The position numbers and the translations under genes are program-made. A stretch of DNA of 64,000 nt from Adiantum capillus-veneris (lineage: Eukaryota > Streptophyta > Polypodiopsida > Polypodiales > Pteridaceae), in NCBI GenBank assembly GCA_014529385.2, contig CM043958.1, positions 79,789,025 to 79,853,024 on the forward strand, read 5' to 3'. The notes under the pieces were generated by a model, which did not search any database, was not told where the DNA came from, and saw only the letters and a list, made by a program, of their open reading frames with translations. Position 1 is the stretch's first letter. Each line of letters starts with the position of its first letter. Shown in pieces: positions 45,880-56,659 of this stretch.

Positions 45880-46915
45880 CGGCCTCTCTCTCCTCCTGCA
45901 GCTCAATCAAAAGGGCCACAAGTCCATGCTTGTGCCCATACTTCTCCTCTTGACGTGTCGGAGGATGCTTCATGGCAACTTCCTACAAAATAAACAATTA
46001 GCCATAAGATAAATATTTAGATAACATGTACATATTTGGCAATTTAAAGCATACATATAGTACTTCCAAACTCATGTCGAAGAGTCATAGCCCCCACTCC
46101 CAAGATGTGACACTCTAGCAGACTCCAAACGTGCTCTAGCTGCATCTCTATGCTACTTAAATATATGAGGATTTTCATGTGTCTCTCGTGAAATCCCCAC
46201 CCACTCCTCTGCCTCTAACCACGCCGTCTTTGGACTACTCACCTTGTACCTATCTCTTGCCTCTAACCAATGGTGTGACATTGTAGCAATTGCCACACTC
46301 AAGAGGATTTTATTGCTCTGACGGCATGTACTCTCTGCTGTGAATGGCCTCGACGATGTAATTCTTTCTTTCGTCATCCTAATCATCCAAAATTTCCATC
46401 ATAGAGTGGCCAAATTGAAGTGTACAGAGCTCTTGAATCCTTTGTTGTGTGGCATTTTTACCCTATCCGCCACAATAGCTCCATCCCTGGGTCTTGTACA
46501 CCTTGCTAGGATCATGCTCATGTGATCCCCAAGGTGTACATGGTGTGCCAATCAGTAAACTATCCATGGAAGAGAGTGGTGGATGCTCTCACAATGGTGT
46601 GGACGCATTGGTAGAACCGCTACCACAACAATGATCGCCTCCAAAATGACGCCTACCTCGTCTCAAAGAAGAACGAGCCGTCATTGTAATTGGTACACTC
46701 GACTGAGGTGTAGGGCCAGTCGATGTAGGGGGCATACTTATCCCAGGCATAGGGACGGTTGTACTAGGTCTAGAGGGACCAAATCTCACAAAGGTTTTGT
46801 GCATAAGCAACCTGCTTTGATGTGAACTATGACAAAAAGGAACCCATCTGCTCGGATGACATGCTGGCCGGAGTGACTTGAAAACTAAAAATAGGGGAGT
46901 ATATATTGTCATCAT
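45880..46915 (-). pseudogene. CACTA-type ORF1-like relic
   Basis: Minus-strand frames at 46589-46915 and 46153-46386 encode a Pro/Ser/Thr-rich stretch, then WLEAEEWVGISRETHENPHIFK, followed after a stop by ARARLESARVSHLGSGGYDS. The last pattern is reminiscent of the Transposase_24 proteins that accompany plant CACTA transposases. It lies just downstream (minus sense) of the DUF4216 relic, which supports this. Broken by stops. Assignment tentative. Confidence 0.4.
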
Positions 46916-47160
46916 TGACTATGGCTACAGATACACATATAACAGATACAATATGTTAGTTCACATATTTATAAAAGAAAAACTTAAGCAATGCAAATAG
47001 CAAGAAAACAAAGTTGCAACACAACTCATTATATCTATCCAATGTTGTAGACTAATTAAAAAAGTTTTACAAAAGAGTTCCTAGTAACAAAAATCAGTAG
47101 TCAATCTCTCATCTTCTATGAGAGCTGATGCAGAAAAGATAACTATCTCAATCTGTACTT

Positions 47161-47793
47161 CTACATCTTTGTCATCAAACTCCACTTCTTCATTGCTCTC
47201 AGCATCAACCTACATATTTGAGAGCTCCTCTCTAGGTTCAGGCATCTTCTCACCCCACTGACCTCCAACTTGAAATCCTCAATTACATTATCCTTCGGCC
47301 GTGCACTTTGGTCATGAAGCTCTTCAACCTCAACCTCCAATCCTTCACACACTTGCTTGCTTCGAGGAGAAACTTGAACAACATAGAGCCAACATGGTTT
47401 AGACAAACCTTTTTTATCATTTTCTTTCCATAGAAGATCTATTGTGAACACAACTTGTTCACAATGCTTTTGAAGTACGAATGTATCCCGTGCATCTGTC
47501 CACACTCGCATAGAGTTCACTTGAATCAATTGACTCTTATCTTTGTGCACATTTGCATTAGGGCCACTAGTAATAACTTTTAAGCACTTGACATCAAAGA
47601 TAAAAATATCAAACTTCCGAGAGCTGATCTTCAAGATGTCTTGGATATAGCCAAAGTACTCAAGCTGGCTAGTCTCTGTGTTCTCATCCCTAGCACTACT
47701 CCCACTTACTTGGATGAAGCTTTCCCTAACACCGTTATCTAAGGTGACACTTTGTTCGTCTATCCGTTGCATTCTAAAGTGTCTTCCATGCAA
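47161..47793 (-). pseudogene. DUF4216 domain of a CACTA transposon
   Basis: An open frame of 210 codons. It begins HGRHFRMQRIDEQSVTLDNGV, then LEYFGYIQDILKISSRKFDIFIFDVKCLKV, then FVLQKHCEQVVFTIDLLWK and WLYVVQVSPRSK. This order (TQNSGV-like start, YYG-I-I, FKC-W, F-L-QVFY) is that of DUF4216, found at the C-terminus of plant En/Spm transposase proteins. The transposase core itself (upstream on the minus strand, above 47800) is not visible. A solitary fragment, not a working gene. Confidence 0.6.
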
Positions 47794-48504
47794 CCAAAAT
47801 GCTCCATATTTGTGATACTACAACCACAAAAATTAAATAAATTTAAAGCTATTAAAGTAATGTGATCATGTGGATCTGCAAAAGGAAGTTGTGAAAATAA
47901 TTACATGCAAATCGCAACCCCTTGACATCTCCTCTTCTTCTTTAGTAATCCAACACTCCGTTCCTCTTTGCCTCTGAGATTGTTGCATCTAGCCACCACC
48001 CTTAGATGATGCCTTATCCCTGCGGCTCGTCCCCTGTCAGACAATTTTTGAAGATGATCTGAAAAAGGAAGGTTTTTAGTGGCACAATTGTGCTTGAATG
48101 AAAAAAATTTAAATATACAATTAACACTTGAGTTTTATAATTAACCTATATCTTTATTTTTTTATTCTTTTCTTTTTTCTAATTTCTAATTGAAGGATAG
48201 AGAGGGTTACGTTTTCAAAATAAAATAATATTTGTTTGTGCCAAATCGTGCTGGGAGAGCATCGGCGGCATGCTATATACTAACCGATCAAAATATTCTT
48301 CTTTTGAAGATTTTCTTTGATCAAAGTTTTCTTCGATCAAAGAAAACTTTGATCAAAGTGCAGAGAAATAATTTGAGGGACCGATTTCAATGACGTGTCC
48401 CCATATAATATGGTTGTTTTATTTTGCCAAACATATTATCCACCCATTAAACGTGTACAATATGTTTAATGTTTTACGTATAATACAACTTAGTTTATTG
48501 GAGC
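47794..48504. other. no gene; contains a perfect hairpin
   Basis: AT-rich. The notable feature is the hairpin at 48315-48358. No transposase core or terminal inverted repeat of the CACTA fragment was found. Confidence 0.5.
48315..48358. repeat. perfect 19-bp stem hairpin
   Basis: Arms ctttgatcaaagttttctt (48315-48333) and its exact complement (48340-48358) enclose the loop cgatca. Each arm also contains the 12-bp palindrome ctttgatcaaag. Confidence 0.92.
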
Positions 48505-50230
48505 ACTAATTGGGTCAAGCCTTTGCATAAAGAAGGGGATGTAAAGAATGTAAATAACTACCGAACTATAATGGTTCAATCTCTTCTAGCAAAGTTCTTT
48601 GGATACATAATGGACATAAAATTGAGATATTGGGTTGAAAAGAATAGCAAGCATGCAAAAGGACGAGCATGTTTCCGTCGATGTCATAGCACCATTGACC
48701 ATGTTGTCACTCTTGGTGTTCTCAAGGAGGAAAGTCGGTTAAAAGGCAAGTTATTGTATTTTTGCTTTGTGGACTTGAAGAAATTCTCTTTGATATGATT
48801 CCACATATCAATTTGTGGAGAAGTATGGAAGAGCTCCAAGTCCCAAATGAGTTTATGCTTGTAGTTTCCTAGAACTATGAGAAGGCATTATGTCAATTGC
48901 ACATGAGAAGAGGAATGTTTTTTTTTTTGGCAAGCGCTAATGAGGTTAAACAAGGATATCTAATGTCACCAACTCTCTTTGGTCTATGCATAGATCAATT
49001 GGAACAAATGGTAATTTTATGCAACATGAAGGCATTGAAGGGGTTACTATTTGCAATGCAATAATCATGATTTTTTTTTATAGAGATGTAGTAGTGCTTC
49101 TACCACACACTTTAGAGGATGCACAAAAGCTTATGGTCATCCTTGAAAACTTTTTCTTGGAGTAAATGGTACTTTTATGCAACAAGAAGGCATCGAAGAG
49201 GTGATTATTTACAATGCAGTAATCATGATTTTGTTGTATGCAAATGATGTAGTGCTTCTAGCACACACTTTAGAGGATGCACAAAAGCTTATCCAAAACA
49301 ATATGCTTGTGAAAACCAACCATAAGGATAAGTGTTGCATTTTGTACAATAATGAGACACTTGAAATAGTTGAGAGCTTTAAGTACCTTGGCCTTGATGT
49401 TTCAGCCGATCACAATTGGCATGAATGTGCTATGTGTCAGTTGGAAGCTAGGGTGAGAGTGTAATATGAATTTGAGAACATGTGTAATGTGGGGGATATT
49501 AAATTTTGGGCTCTCAAGTACCTTTTTGACACATTGGTGACATTGGTTCTTCTTTATAGAGTTGAAGTGTGGGGCGAGAGCATCTCAAAGTCTACTTGGA
49601 AAGAGTTTAAGAATGTCTAAAAGCATTTTCACAAATTTTCTCCAAGTTAGGCACAAACACCATATATTCTCCTACTTCTTGAGTCGAGATCTCTTCCAAT
49701 TGAGATTATGGGCATGGAAAGGGTTATGGAGTACATGATAAAGATGCATAAAGTCCCTCACATTGACTTCCTACAATTGCATAAGAATCAAGCAAAAAAG
49801 TTCATGGGATGGATGCAAGACACATGAAGAAGGAGTTTGGGAGATGGGATGTATTACACTTGTTAAAGGATACCTCAATAGATTCCACAGTGAATGAAGA
49901 TTTTTCACAATGCCAATGTATTATGGCTCGGGAGAAATCCGATGAGTCTTCATACATACACCACCCATACTGCCCGCAACTAGAAAACCATGTTTTTCAC
50001 CAAAAGAGGAAACCACACTCACCCTTATATGCTTATGCATATCCCCTTGTCAGCGACACAAACTATTTGTAGCCATTCAGCTCAGCTCCCACTTTGTTTG
50101 ATGCAAGACAGGGCACCGGGGCAATAGAGAAGAGTCAAATAAACTCTCCACATTATGCTCACTACAAGTTTGAGAGTCTAAATACCACACACTACTAGAG
50201 TGCTTAGCTTTTGCTCACATCTAAACTTGC
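48505..50230 (+). pseudogene. L1-like LINE ORF2 relic (reverse transcriptase)
   Basis: Plus-strand frames read NWVKPLHKEGDVKNVNNYRT (RT start), ACFRRCHSTIDHVVTLGVL, YFCFVDLKKFS (motif A region, shifted after it), then a YAND box in ILLYANDVVLLAHTLEDAQKL where YADD is expected, then YNNETLEIVESFKYLGLDV, and C-terminal pieces FGRWDVLHLLKDTSIDSTV and KYHTLLEC. Order and motifs are those of non-LTR retrotransposon RT. Many stops; a 158-bp duplication lies in the palm region. No ORF1, no poly(A) tail recognised. Confidence 0.85.
49005..49320 (+). repeat. 158-bp tandem duplication in LINE RT
   Basis: ttttatgcaacatgaaggc at about 49015 recurs as ttttatgcaacaagaaggc at 49173, and tttagaggatgcacaaaagc at 49111 recurs at 49269: offset 158 bp. 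The duplicated part covers the YxDD region; the first unit reads FYRDVVVLLPHTLEDAQKL. Confidence 0.85.
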
Positions 50231-50372
50231 TTCCCTCACATTTTCAGCCATGACTTAGACCTACAATTTATCACAATTTTGGAGCATCAAGAATCACTTA
50301 TCAGCCCCATACATACTACATCACATGTATCTTTGGTCCCATACGTCATATTTGACCTCCGAGGACTATAAT

Positions 50373-50376
<4 letters not shown>

Positions 50377-50446
<70 letters not shown>
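50377..50446 (+). repeat. (TC)n(TG)n compound microsatellite
   Basis: TC 50377-50432 then TG 50433-50446. It is preceded by gaggactataataaaa, similar to the lead-in of the TC tract at 7247. Confidence 0.95.
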
Positions 50447-50704
50447 CTATGACACTCTTGTAGAAAAATTTATGCGGTTACCTTCTATCATTTCTCAAAA
50501 TAGAAGCCTTCTTGTAGGTGCATACCTCAACAATATGTTCCATGTATGCATATATCCATAGACTATTATGCATGAAAGTAGCATGCATATGGACACAAAC
50601 TAAATATATTTTTTTGAACAAATTTAATGCATCATAAAATGATAATTTTCATTTGGAAAATAAATATGTATGCCATTCATGTGAAAAAGCAAACTTGTTG
50701 TTGG

Positions 50705-51146
50705 GAAAAAACGATAGTCAATGTTAAATGTGTGTTGTGGACAACGGACTCTCTTTTTAAAAATTTGTTTACCATGATGGTGTGGGAGTCATTATGTAAG
50801 CGTTGCCATGTTTACTGTTCGCATCAAGATGGTGTGGGAGTCATCATGTAAGCGTTGCCATGTTTATTGTTCGCATCATGTTTACTATTTTTCATTAGAG
50901 TTTGGCCTATCAAATTTTCAAACACGTATGCAACATTGTGGGCCCCACAATAATGTTATGTATGTGTTTGAAAATTTTACAGGTCAAACTCTAATGAAAA
51001 ATATAATGCTCAATCTTGATGCAAACAATAAACATGGAAACCCTTACATGATGACTCTCACAAATAGCACCACATCATGGCAAACAAATTTTTAAAAGAG
51101 AGTCTATTGTCCACAAGGCGCATTCAATATTGACAGTCGTTTTTTC
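50705..51146. mobile_element. fold-back element (about 442 bp)
   Basis: The left half (from aaaaaacgatagtcaatgtt) and the right half (ending attgacagtcgttttttc) are inverted copies over almost their whole length, meeting near attgtgggccccacaat at 50936-50952. Shared blocks include ggacaac/atagactctcttt, aaaatttgtttaccatgatg, tttttcattagagtttg and caaattttcaaacac. The left arm has an extra direct repeat of about 54 bp (50775 and 50829). Non-coding. No clear target duplication seen. Confidence 0.8.
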
Positions 51147-51149
51147 TAA

Positions 51150-51366
51150 AAATGAACTTGAAATCCTTTGATACGATTCCACATAACAATTCGTGGAGAA
51201 GTATGGAAAAGCTCGAAGTGCCAAATGAGTTTATGCTTATGGTTTGTTAGAACTAGGTATTATGTCAATTGCACATGGGAAGAAGAATTTAAGATTTTTT
51301 TACAAGCACTATGGAGGTTAAACAAGGATGTTTGTTGGCACCAAATCTCTAGACATAGTTTGTTTC
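51150..51366 (+). pseudogene. second LINE RT fragment
   Basis: tttgatacgattccaca and the following 200 bp are a diverged duplicate of 48789-48985 (motif A region onward: FDTIPH, then EVKQGCLLAPN). It begins right after the fold-back element and ends at a third copy of that element's terminus. Confidence 0.75.
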
Positions 51367-51368
51367 TA

Positions 51369-51452
51369 GAGAAAATGACACTCAATGTTGAATGTGTGAT
51401 GTGGACAATGGACTCTCTTTCTAAAAAATTGTTTACCATGATGTGGTGCTTA
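51369..51452 (+). repeat. third terminus of the fold-back family
   Basis: agagaaaatgacactcaatg and the next 65 bp match the left arm of the 50705 element, down to accatgatgtggtgct. Only this end is present. Confidence 0.7.
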
Positions 51453-52900
51453 TACCGGCTCCTTTAGGCCTTAATAGGAGGAATCTTGTTGCCTCCTCAT
51501 CCTTGAATATCTTCTTCCCCCTGCTGCTCTCATGGTCATGCATACACACCCTAGACCATTCTCGTGCTCCAATCCCCTCCCCTCTTCGAGACAGTATTGC
51601 TGTAGTATCCCCCCCCCCATAGGGGTAATCTCTTCCCCTTGGTGCCCTGATTGCGATCCATGCACCCCCATGGTTGTGAATCCACAGAGCCCTCAATTGC
51701 ATCATCACATAGGATGTGCAGGCACTCGTGCTACAACATAGGCATAGATTTAACTCGAATAGGCCTCAAAGATCTATCTGGTGAGGGAGGGAGAAAGAAA
51801 GATATGCCACCTCGAGAAGAAGAGGATGCAAAAGGCATCAAGAGAGAAGGAGAGATCTATCGTTCGAGACTGCCTCCATTGTCACCTCACAAGCTTCTAG
51901 AGACACAGAGACAAGGAAAGCATTCGCTTTTATTAAACTCAGTTCTTATCAACCCTTAGCAAAACTCTTACAATTTGTTGTAACCGTCTCTACTTTGCTT
52001 TCCTTCGTTTAGTTTTTGTCTAAACTGCCCCCAGTATCTTGCTTGATTCTTATCAAAAGAAATGCTTCAAAATCGTCTAGACATCTTCTCTTGTATTTGC
52101 TTCTGAGGTGGAGAAATAAGAAGCTCCTCTTTGATCTCACTTCTAGAATTTATGCATGTAAATGAAGAGGTAAATGATAGACTCTTGACCATGGCGAATG
52201 ATGAGTTAAATAACTTAGCGAGGAGATACAATTAGGGCTTTAGATTTCTTCGAGTTTTGGGTTAACTAGCAGTCGACAGGTGTGATGATTTTTATCTTTA
52301 GAGATAAGACAATGGTGAAGCTTGGGGGCTTAAATGGCGAGCTTGCTAGAAAGTGAAACAGAGCAACGGAGGCTTTGGAATGGGGAGAGGTAACTAGATA
52401 CTTTCACAACTCGATGCCTCACTGGTCCCTTTGGCTTTCTAAGGCAGGAAGCATCCTGTTGAACCCTACTTGGAGGGAGGTGGCCAGAAAGATGAACAAC
52501 AAAGGACTCCAACGACTGGGTTAGTTTTGGGACTATAGTAGTAGTGAGACTGGAAAGGATCGGACCAACTAGAGTCTTAGAATGGCTTGAATGTTGTTGC
52601 GTACCAACCTGTGAATCTAGGTTTGATTGGAAAGCATGGCGGTGGCCCATAGACAGACACTTTCGTAAACCACACACTAAAGAGGTGTACAAAATCCTCA
52701 TGGTCTCACTGGATTTGTTCTCCCCCTTGAACAACCAATGGGGAAAGCAATGGCTGTTGACCACTAGGTCAACAACACAACATAACTCAAGTTTCGTACC
52801 AAAGTCTTATCTTTTGCGAGTTATGAAATGCTGCGGATTATGGCTATAAACGTCATTTGTAATGAGTAGTTATTCTAGTTTCAGAAGACGGGGTGCAATG
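51453..52900. other. no gene recognised
   Basis: Open frames at 51651-51959, 52330-52764 (minus) and 52544-52849 (plus, 101 codons) have no domain I recognise. A perfect hairpin tgttgacc-acta-ggtcaaca lies at 52755-52774. The U3 part of the LTR of member B probably begins somewhere in this interval. Confidence 0.4.
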
Positions 52901-53710
52901 GCACTTCCAGATTGTAAATACAAAGCCATTTGACCCTTTCAACCCCATTTTTGGTTAAACCTAAGGTAGCCTTAGTATATAAGGTACCTAGGTCATTTTG
53001 TAAAGAAGACTTTAATCATAATCAAAACTTTAGCGCTGCCGTCTACTGTGTGTGAGAGAGAAAGAGAGTGAGCGTGAGCTTTATCCTCTCGCTATGCCCA
53101 GCTCGCTCAACACATTGGAGATCCGCGACTGCACCATTGTTGTAGGCTCGAGGAGAGCTACGTGACAACGCCAAGCATTCCACGCGAGACGAAGCGCACA
53201 CGTCGACGCATCTATGAGCTATTTATGGCCGTAAGTGTATCAAACAATGTCTGTTTTTTGCGTGCTAGTAGTCTATAGAATCGTGGCGACATAAGCTACA
53301 CATAGGTACTCATAAATTTCAGTTTCGGGCACTTTCAAAATTCAACTCTGTCATCCTACGCGTTTTCCGTAGACGGGTTTAGAGTGAGGGTTTTGAGTGT
53401 AGACGCGTAGGGACATGTGTATCCTAGTGAGGGGATGGTGTTCCTTAAGTTTCGTACAAATCTGGCATGATTAGGTGAGTTACCTTCCGTATGTGTGTAT
53501 GTGGCTAGGTGGTGTAGTTGAGAGCAGTGAGGTTCTTGATTGTGGTATAGTTGGCCTTCCAGAGTGTTATATGTGTAGGATGGTCTCAGCCTGACAAGCT
53601 AAAGAGATTTCCACCGTGTGCCTATCGTCATCTGTGTCCTCGATTAACATTATGTTGATCTAGGTAGTGTTTGCATGCACTTCATGGGTGTGTGAGTCGC
53701 TCTTCCAACA
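52901..53710 (+). repeat. 5' LTR of gypsy member B (3' part; start undefined)
   Basis: The end at 53710 (ccaaca) is fixed by the primer site that follows. A TATA box (52976) and a transcribed-looking region come before. Two half-sites of the leader palindrome occur here: catcctacgcgt at 53352-53363 and acgcgtaggga at 53403-53413. The 3' LTR lies beyond the window, so the start cannot be set. Confidence 0.55.
52976..52984 (+). promoter_or_regulatory. TATA box of member B LTR
   Basis: tatataagg in cttagtatataaggtacc. It would start RNA about 30 bp downstream, in agreement with an R/U5 region of about 700 bp. Confidence 0.5.
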
Positions 53711-53729
53711 TTGGCACCGTTGCTGGGGA
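53711..53729 (+). other. primer binding site of member B
   Basis: ttggcaccgttgctgggga follows the LTR end ccaaca directly. It resembles the Asp-tRNA-type primer site and is close to that of G2. Confidence 0.82.
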
Positions 53730-56431
53730 CACAAGGACCTAAGTAGGTTTCCTACTAACACTCGTGTGATGGTTGCTTGATTCAGTTTCGGCTAAAGAAA
53801 GAAAGCGTTTTTCTTAAGTGGATCCGGAAGAGGATATTCCGCGATCAAGTGGATAGCCAGGAAGCGTGTGGCTTGTCGAGGGTCTGCGATTAGATAGGTT
53901 TAGTTAGGATCTGTGGATTAGAGTAGTTGTTAGTGGTCGAGGGATTTGTGAGGTGATAAAACCGTTTACTAGTCCGTGTGTTGCAGTGAAGCGTTTTTCT
54001 ACTCATAGATGAAAAACCCCATATGATTTGTAGGAGTAGCTTTAGGTAAGTGATCCGATTCTGATCTAGAGCTATTCAGCACTGAATTATTTGCTAAAGT
54101 GTTTGGTTGCATTTGAAATCACAAAAAAGTGTGCTTTTGAGGGTAAAAATGCATTAAACAAGCTTTTGTGGATATTTTTGTATGACTGACTGATGTTGTG
54201 CATATAAAAGAGCATTGGCAAGGGTTCTGTGAAGAAAACCTGCAATTCTGTAAACATAGCCATCCTACGCGTAGGATGTCTCAAGGGGGTTCTGGAGACT
54301 AAATTTGAAAATTCTGACTCCACCAGTGTGTTCAGAGGGTAGGTTTTACCCTAGTAACATATTGACTTGGGTGTTTTTCCCTATTTTTGTTGACCAAAAG
54401 CCAAAAGGCGGAGTCAAAAAAGGTAAAATTTCAGAAAAGGCTTAAATTGAGTGATTTTTGCATGTTTTTGTAATTGTGAAGCATACTTGCACTTGCTGAG
54501 AGCATAAGGAAGCATCAGGGACACTTCAGTCTAAAAAAATAAGTAGTAAACATCCTACACGTAGGATGTCTACAGGGTGATCTGGTGGAAATTTTGAAAT
54601 TCTGAATTGACGAGTGTGTTTAGAAGGTAGGTTTTACCCTATTTTCACCTTGACAGTGGAAATTTGACCAAATTTTGACAGATCAAAGCCAAAAGATGAG
54701 AATTGCCAGACATCCTACCCAAATTGTGTCCAAGGCCTAATTTTGAGACCAAACCATAGGATGACTCCATAGGCATATTCTGAATGTTGTATTGAGTGCA
54801 TGTGATCAATTTCATCTCATTTGGGTCAATGAAAGAAAGATTGAGCAGACTTTAGCATTTTTGACTGAAAAAGGCAAGGGTAGCTAGTTTTGGGGTCTTT
54901 TGACATCCAAATTAAAATCTAAGCATAGCATTGGGTTGCTGACATCAAGGGAAAGCTGTGGCTCAAGTTTGGGGCAATTCTAAGCACTTAGACATCCTAC
55001 GCGTAGGATGTCTTCACCATGATTTAGCACTCCAAATCAACCTATGAGCATACCACAGTGATCAGCACCTTAAGGAGAGTCTGTGGTTCAAATTTGGGGC
55101 AATTCTGAGCAGTTAGGCATCCTACGCGTAGGATGTCTAAGGCATGATTTAGAGGCCAAATTCAAACTGTGGACATAGCAGGGTGTTGTATAGCCTTAGG
55201 CAAGCCTCCTAGTTAATTTTGGTCCAATTTGGAGTTGATTTGACTAGTGAATTCATCAGAACAGACATCAGGCTTTTGGAACAGATTCTTGATCATTTGA
55301 CCAACCTATAGGTGTCATAATCAAAAAGTAAAAATAGCTGTGAGCTTAGCAAATCAAGGGGAAGCTACAGAGCAAGTTTGAGTTGAAACAGAGCAAAAAG
55401 ACATCCTACGCGTAGGATGTCTTCAGGGTCATAAAGTGGTCAAAATTCTACTTTGGCCATATAGGGAGTTTCCCAGTGTCTCAAGGATTCCAGAACTTTT
55501 TTCAAAAGTGAATTTGGACCTTGTTTAGCCTATTTACCAAGCAAAGACAAGAATTGTCAGACATCCTATTCTTGGAGTGCACTAGAAGCTTATGCAGCCC
55601 AAATCCTGACCTATTGGCATCCAAACTCAAATCTAAGCATACCATTGGGTTGCTGAGCACTAGGAGAATCTTGGGATCAAGTTTGGACAAAATCTGAGCA
55701 CTTAGACATCCTACGCGTAGGATGTCTAAAGCTTGATTTAGGACTCCAAACCAACCTATGAGCACACCACTGTGATCAGCACATCAAGGAGAAGCTGGGG
55801 TGAAAATTTCAAGTCATTCTGAGCAAAAAGACATCCTACGCGTAGGATGTCTCAAGGCCATTTTTAGGTCCAAATGAAATTCTGAGCATACCATTGTGTT
55901 GCTGGACTTAAGGGGAGTCTCTGGACCAAATTTTGTTAAATACTGAGCATGTAGACATCCTACGCGTAGGATGTCTTTAGACCAGTTTTAGGGTCCAACT
56001 GTACTTTTGACCATACAGGAGTGTTCACAGCGTCACAGAGATCCCAAATCTTCTTTTAAAATTGAATTTGGGCTCATTTTGACCAGTCTAAACTGCATTT
56101 CACTATTTTGGCCATAACTTTTACAAACGGTATGGGATCGGAAAAGTTTTTATATCAAAATGTAGCTTGAAAGAAGCTCTACAGATCTTAGAGAAAAACA
56201 TGAACTGAATGTATGCCAACGGCAACCATTCAGTTCAACTTTGAAAAAAACGTCGTTTGAGGCCTCAAAATACATCCGCAAGTTAGGGGTGTCTGAAAGC
56301 GACAATTTGCGAGAATTGTTACGAAACGGTTGCGGTTTTGGACATAGTTTCGACTTTTCCCTAACCAAAGCACTTGAACACAGTGGACTAAGTCTACTTG
56401 AACCAAGCAAAAGCTCTTAAGCCCAAAAATC
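53730..56431 (+). repeat. leader of member B with ten palindrome sites
   Basis: This 2.7 kb non-coding leader lies between primer site and gag. A 24-bp site, aga + catcctacgcgtaggatg + tct, occurs with starts at 54258, 54548, 54708 (half), 54990, 55115, 55399, 55559 (half), 55704, 55829 and 55953. Perfect 24-mers are those at 54990, 55399, 55704, 55829 and 55953; symmetry extends to 26 bp at 55398 and 28 bp at 55702. Intervals are 290, 160, 282, 125, 284, 160, 145, 125 and 124. A GAGCATACCA-like box follows 31-33 bp after several sites (55046, 55758, 55883). Flanking text (caaatttggggcaattctgagca) repeats too. Confidence 0.85.
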
Positions 56432-56654
56432 ATGTTTACCCTAGATTCAAATGCAGCTTACACAAGCTTGGAGATCCCGACGATAGAGGAATATCCTCCC
56501 ACAGTGGATCTTCCAAACTTGCAATTGATAAAGATACATCTTGTTGAGAGAGTTTGGATGATTGGTCACGAGAGTGAAGGACTATATAGATACATTGACG
56601 ACAATGAGGTCAATCTTTATAGGTGCTCAGATCCATACCTAGAAGAGATAGCGT
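56432..56654 (+). pseudogene. gag: Gag N-terminal part of member B, split by copia C3
   Basis: An ATG at 56432 starts MFTLDSNAAYTSLEIPTIEE. The frame stays open to EEIAYY at 56659, where copia C3 is inserted; it resumes in frame after the duplicated attac at 61842 with KLLYFYTYGVDCQW. The N-terminus differs from member A (MNLRSGRV), so the start may be shifted or the ends diverged. Capsid function is assumed from position and from the QKWVN match further on. Confidence 0.7.
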
Positions 56655-56659
56655 ATTAC
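56655..56659 (+). other. target site duplication of C3 (left)
   Basis: attac here and at 61837-61841: a perfect 5-bp duplication, as expected for copia integrase. Confidence 0.95.

Noticed and set aside
52330-52849. Overlapping 144- and 101-codon frames on opposite strands
   Set aside because: Neither has a recognisable motif; they may belong to an element not identified here, but I cannot support a call.
54258-55976. Possible CRISPR-like repeat-spacer array
   Set aside because: The interspersed segments are themselves diverged repeats of uneven length (about 100-260 bp) inside a retroelement leader, in a plant genome with no cas genes.
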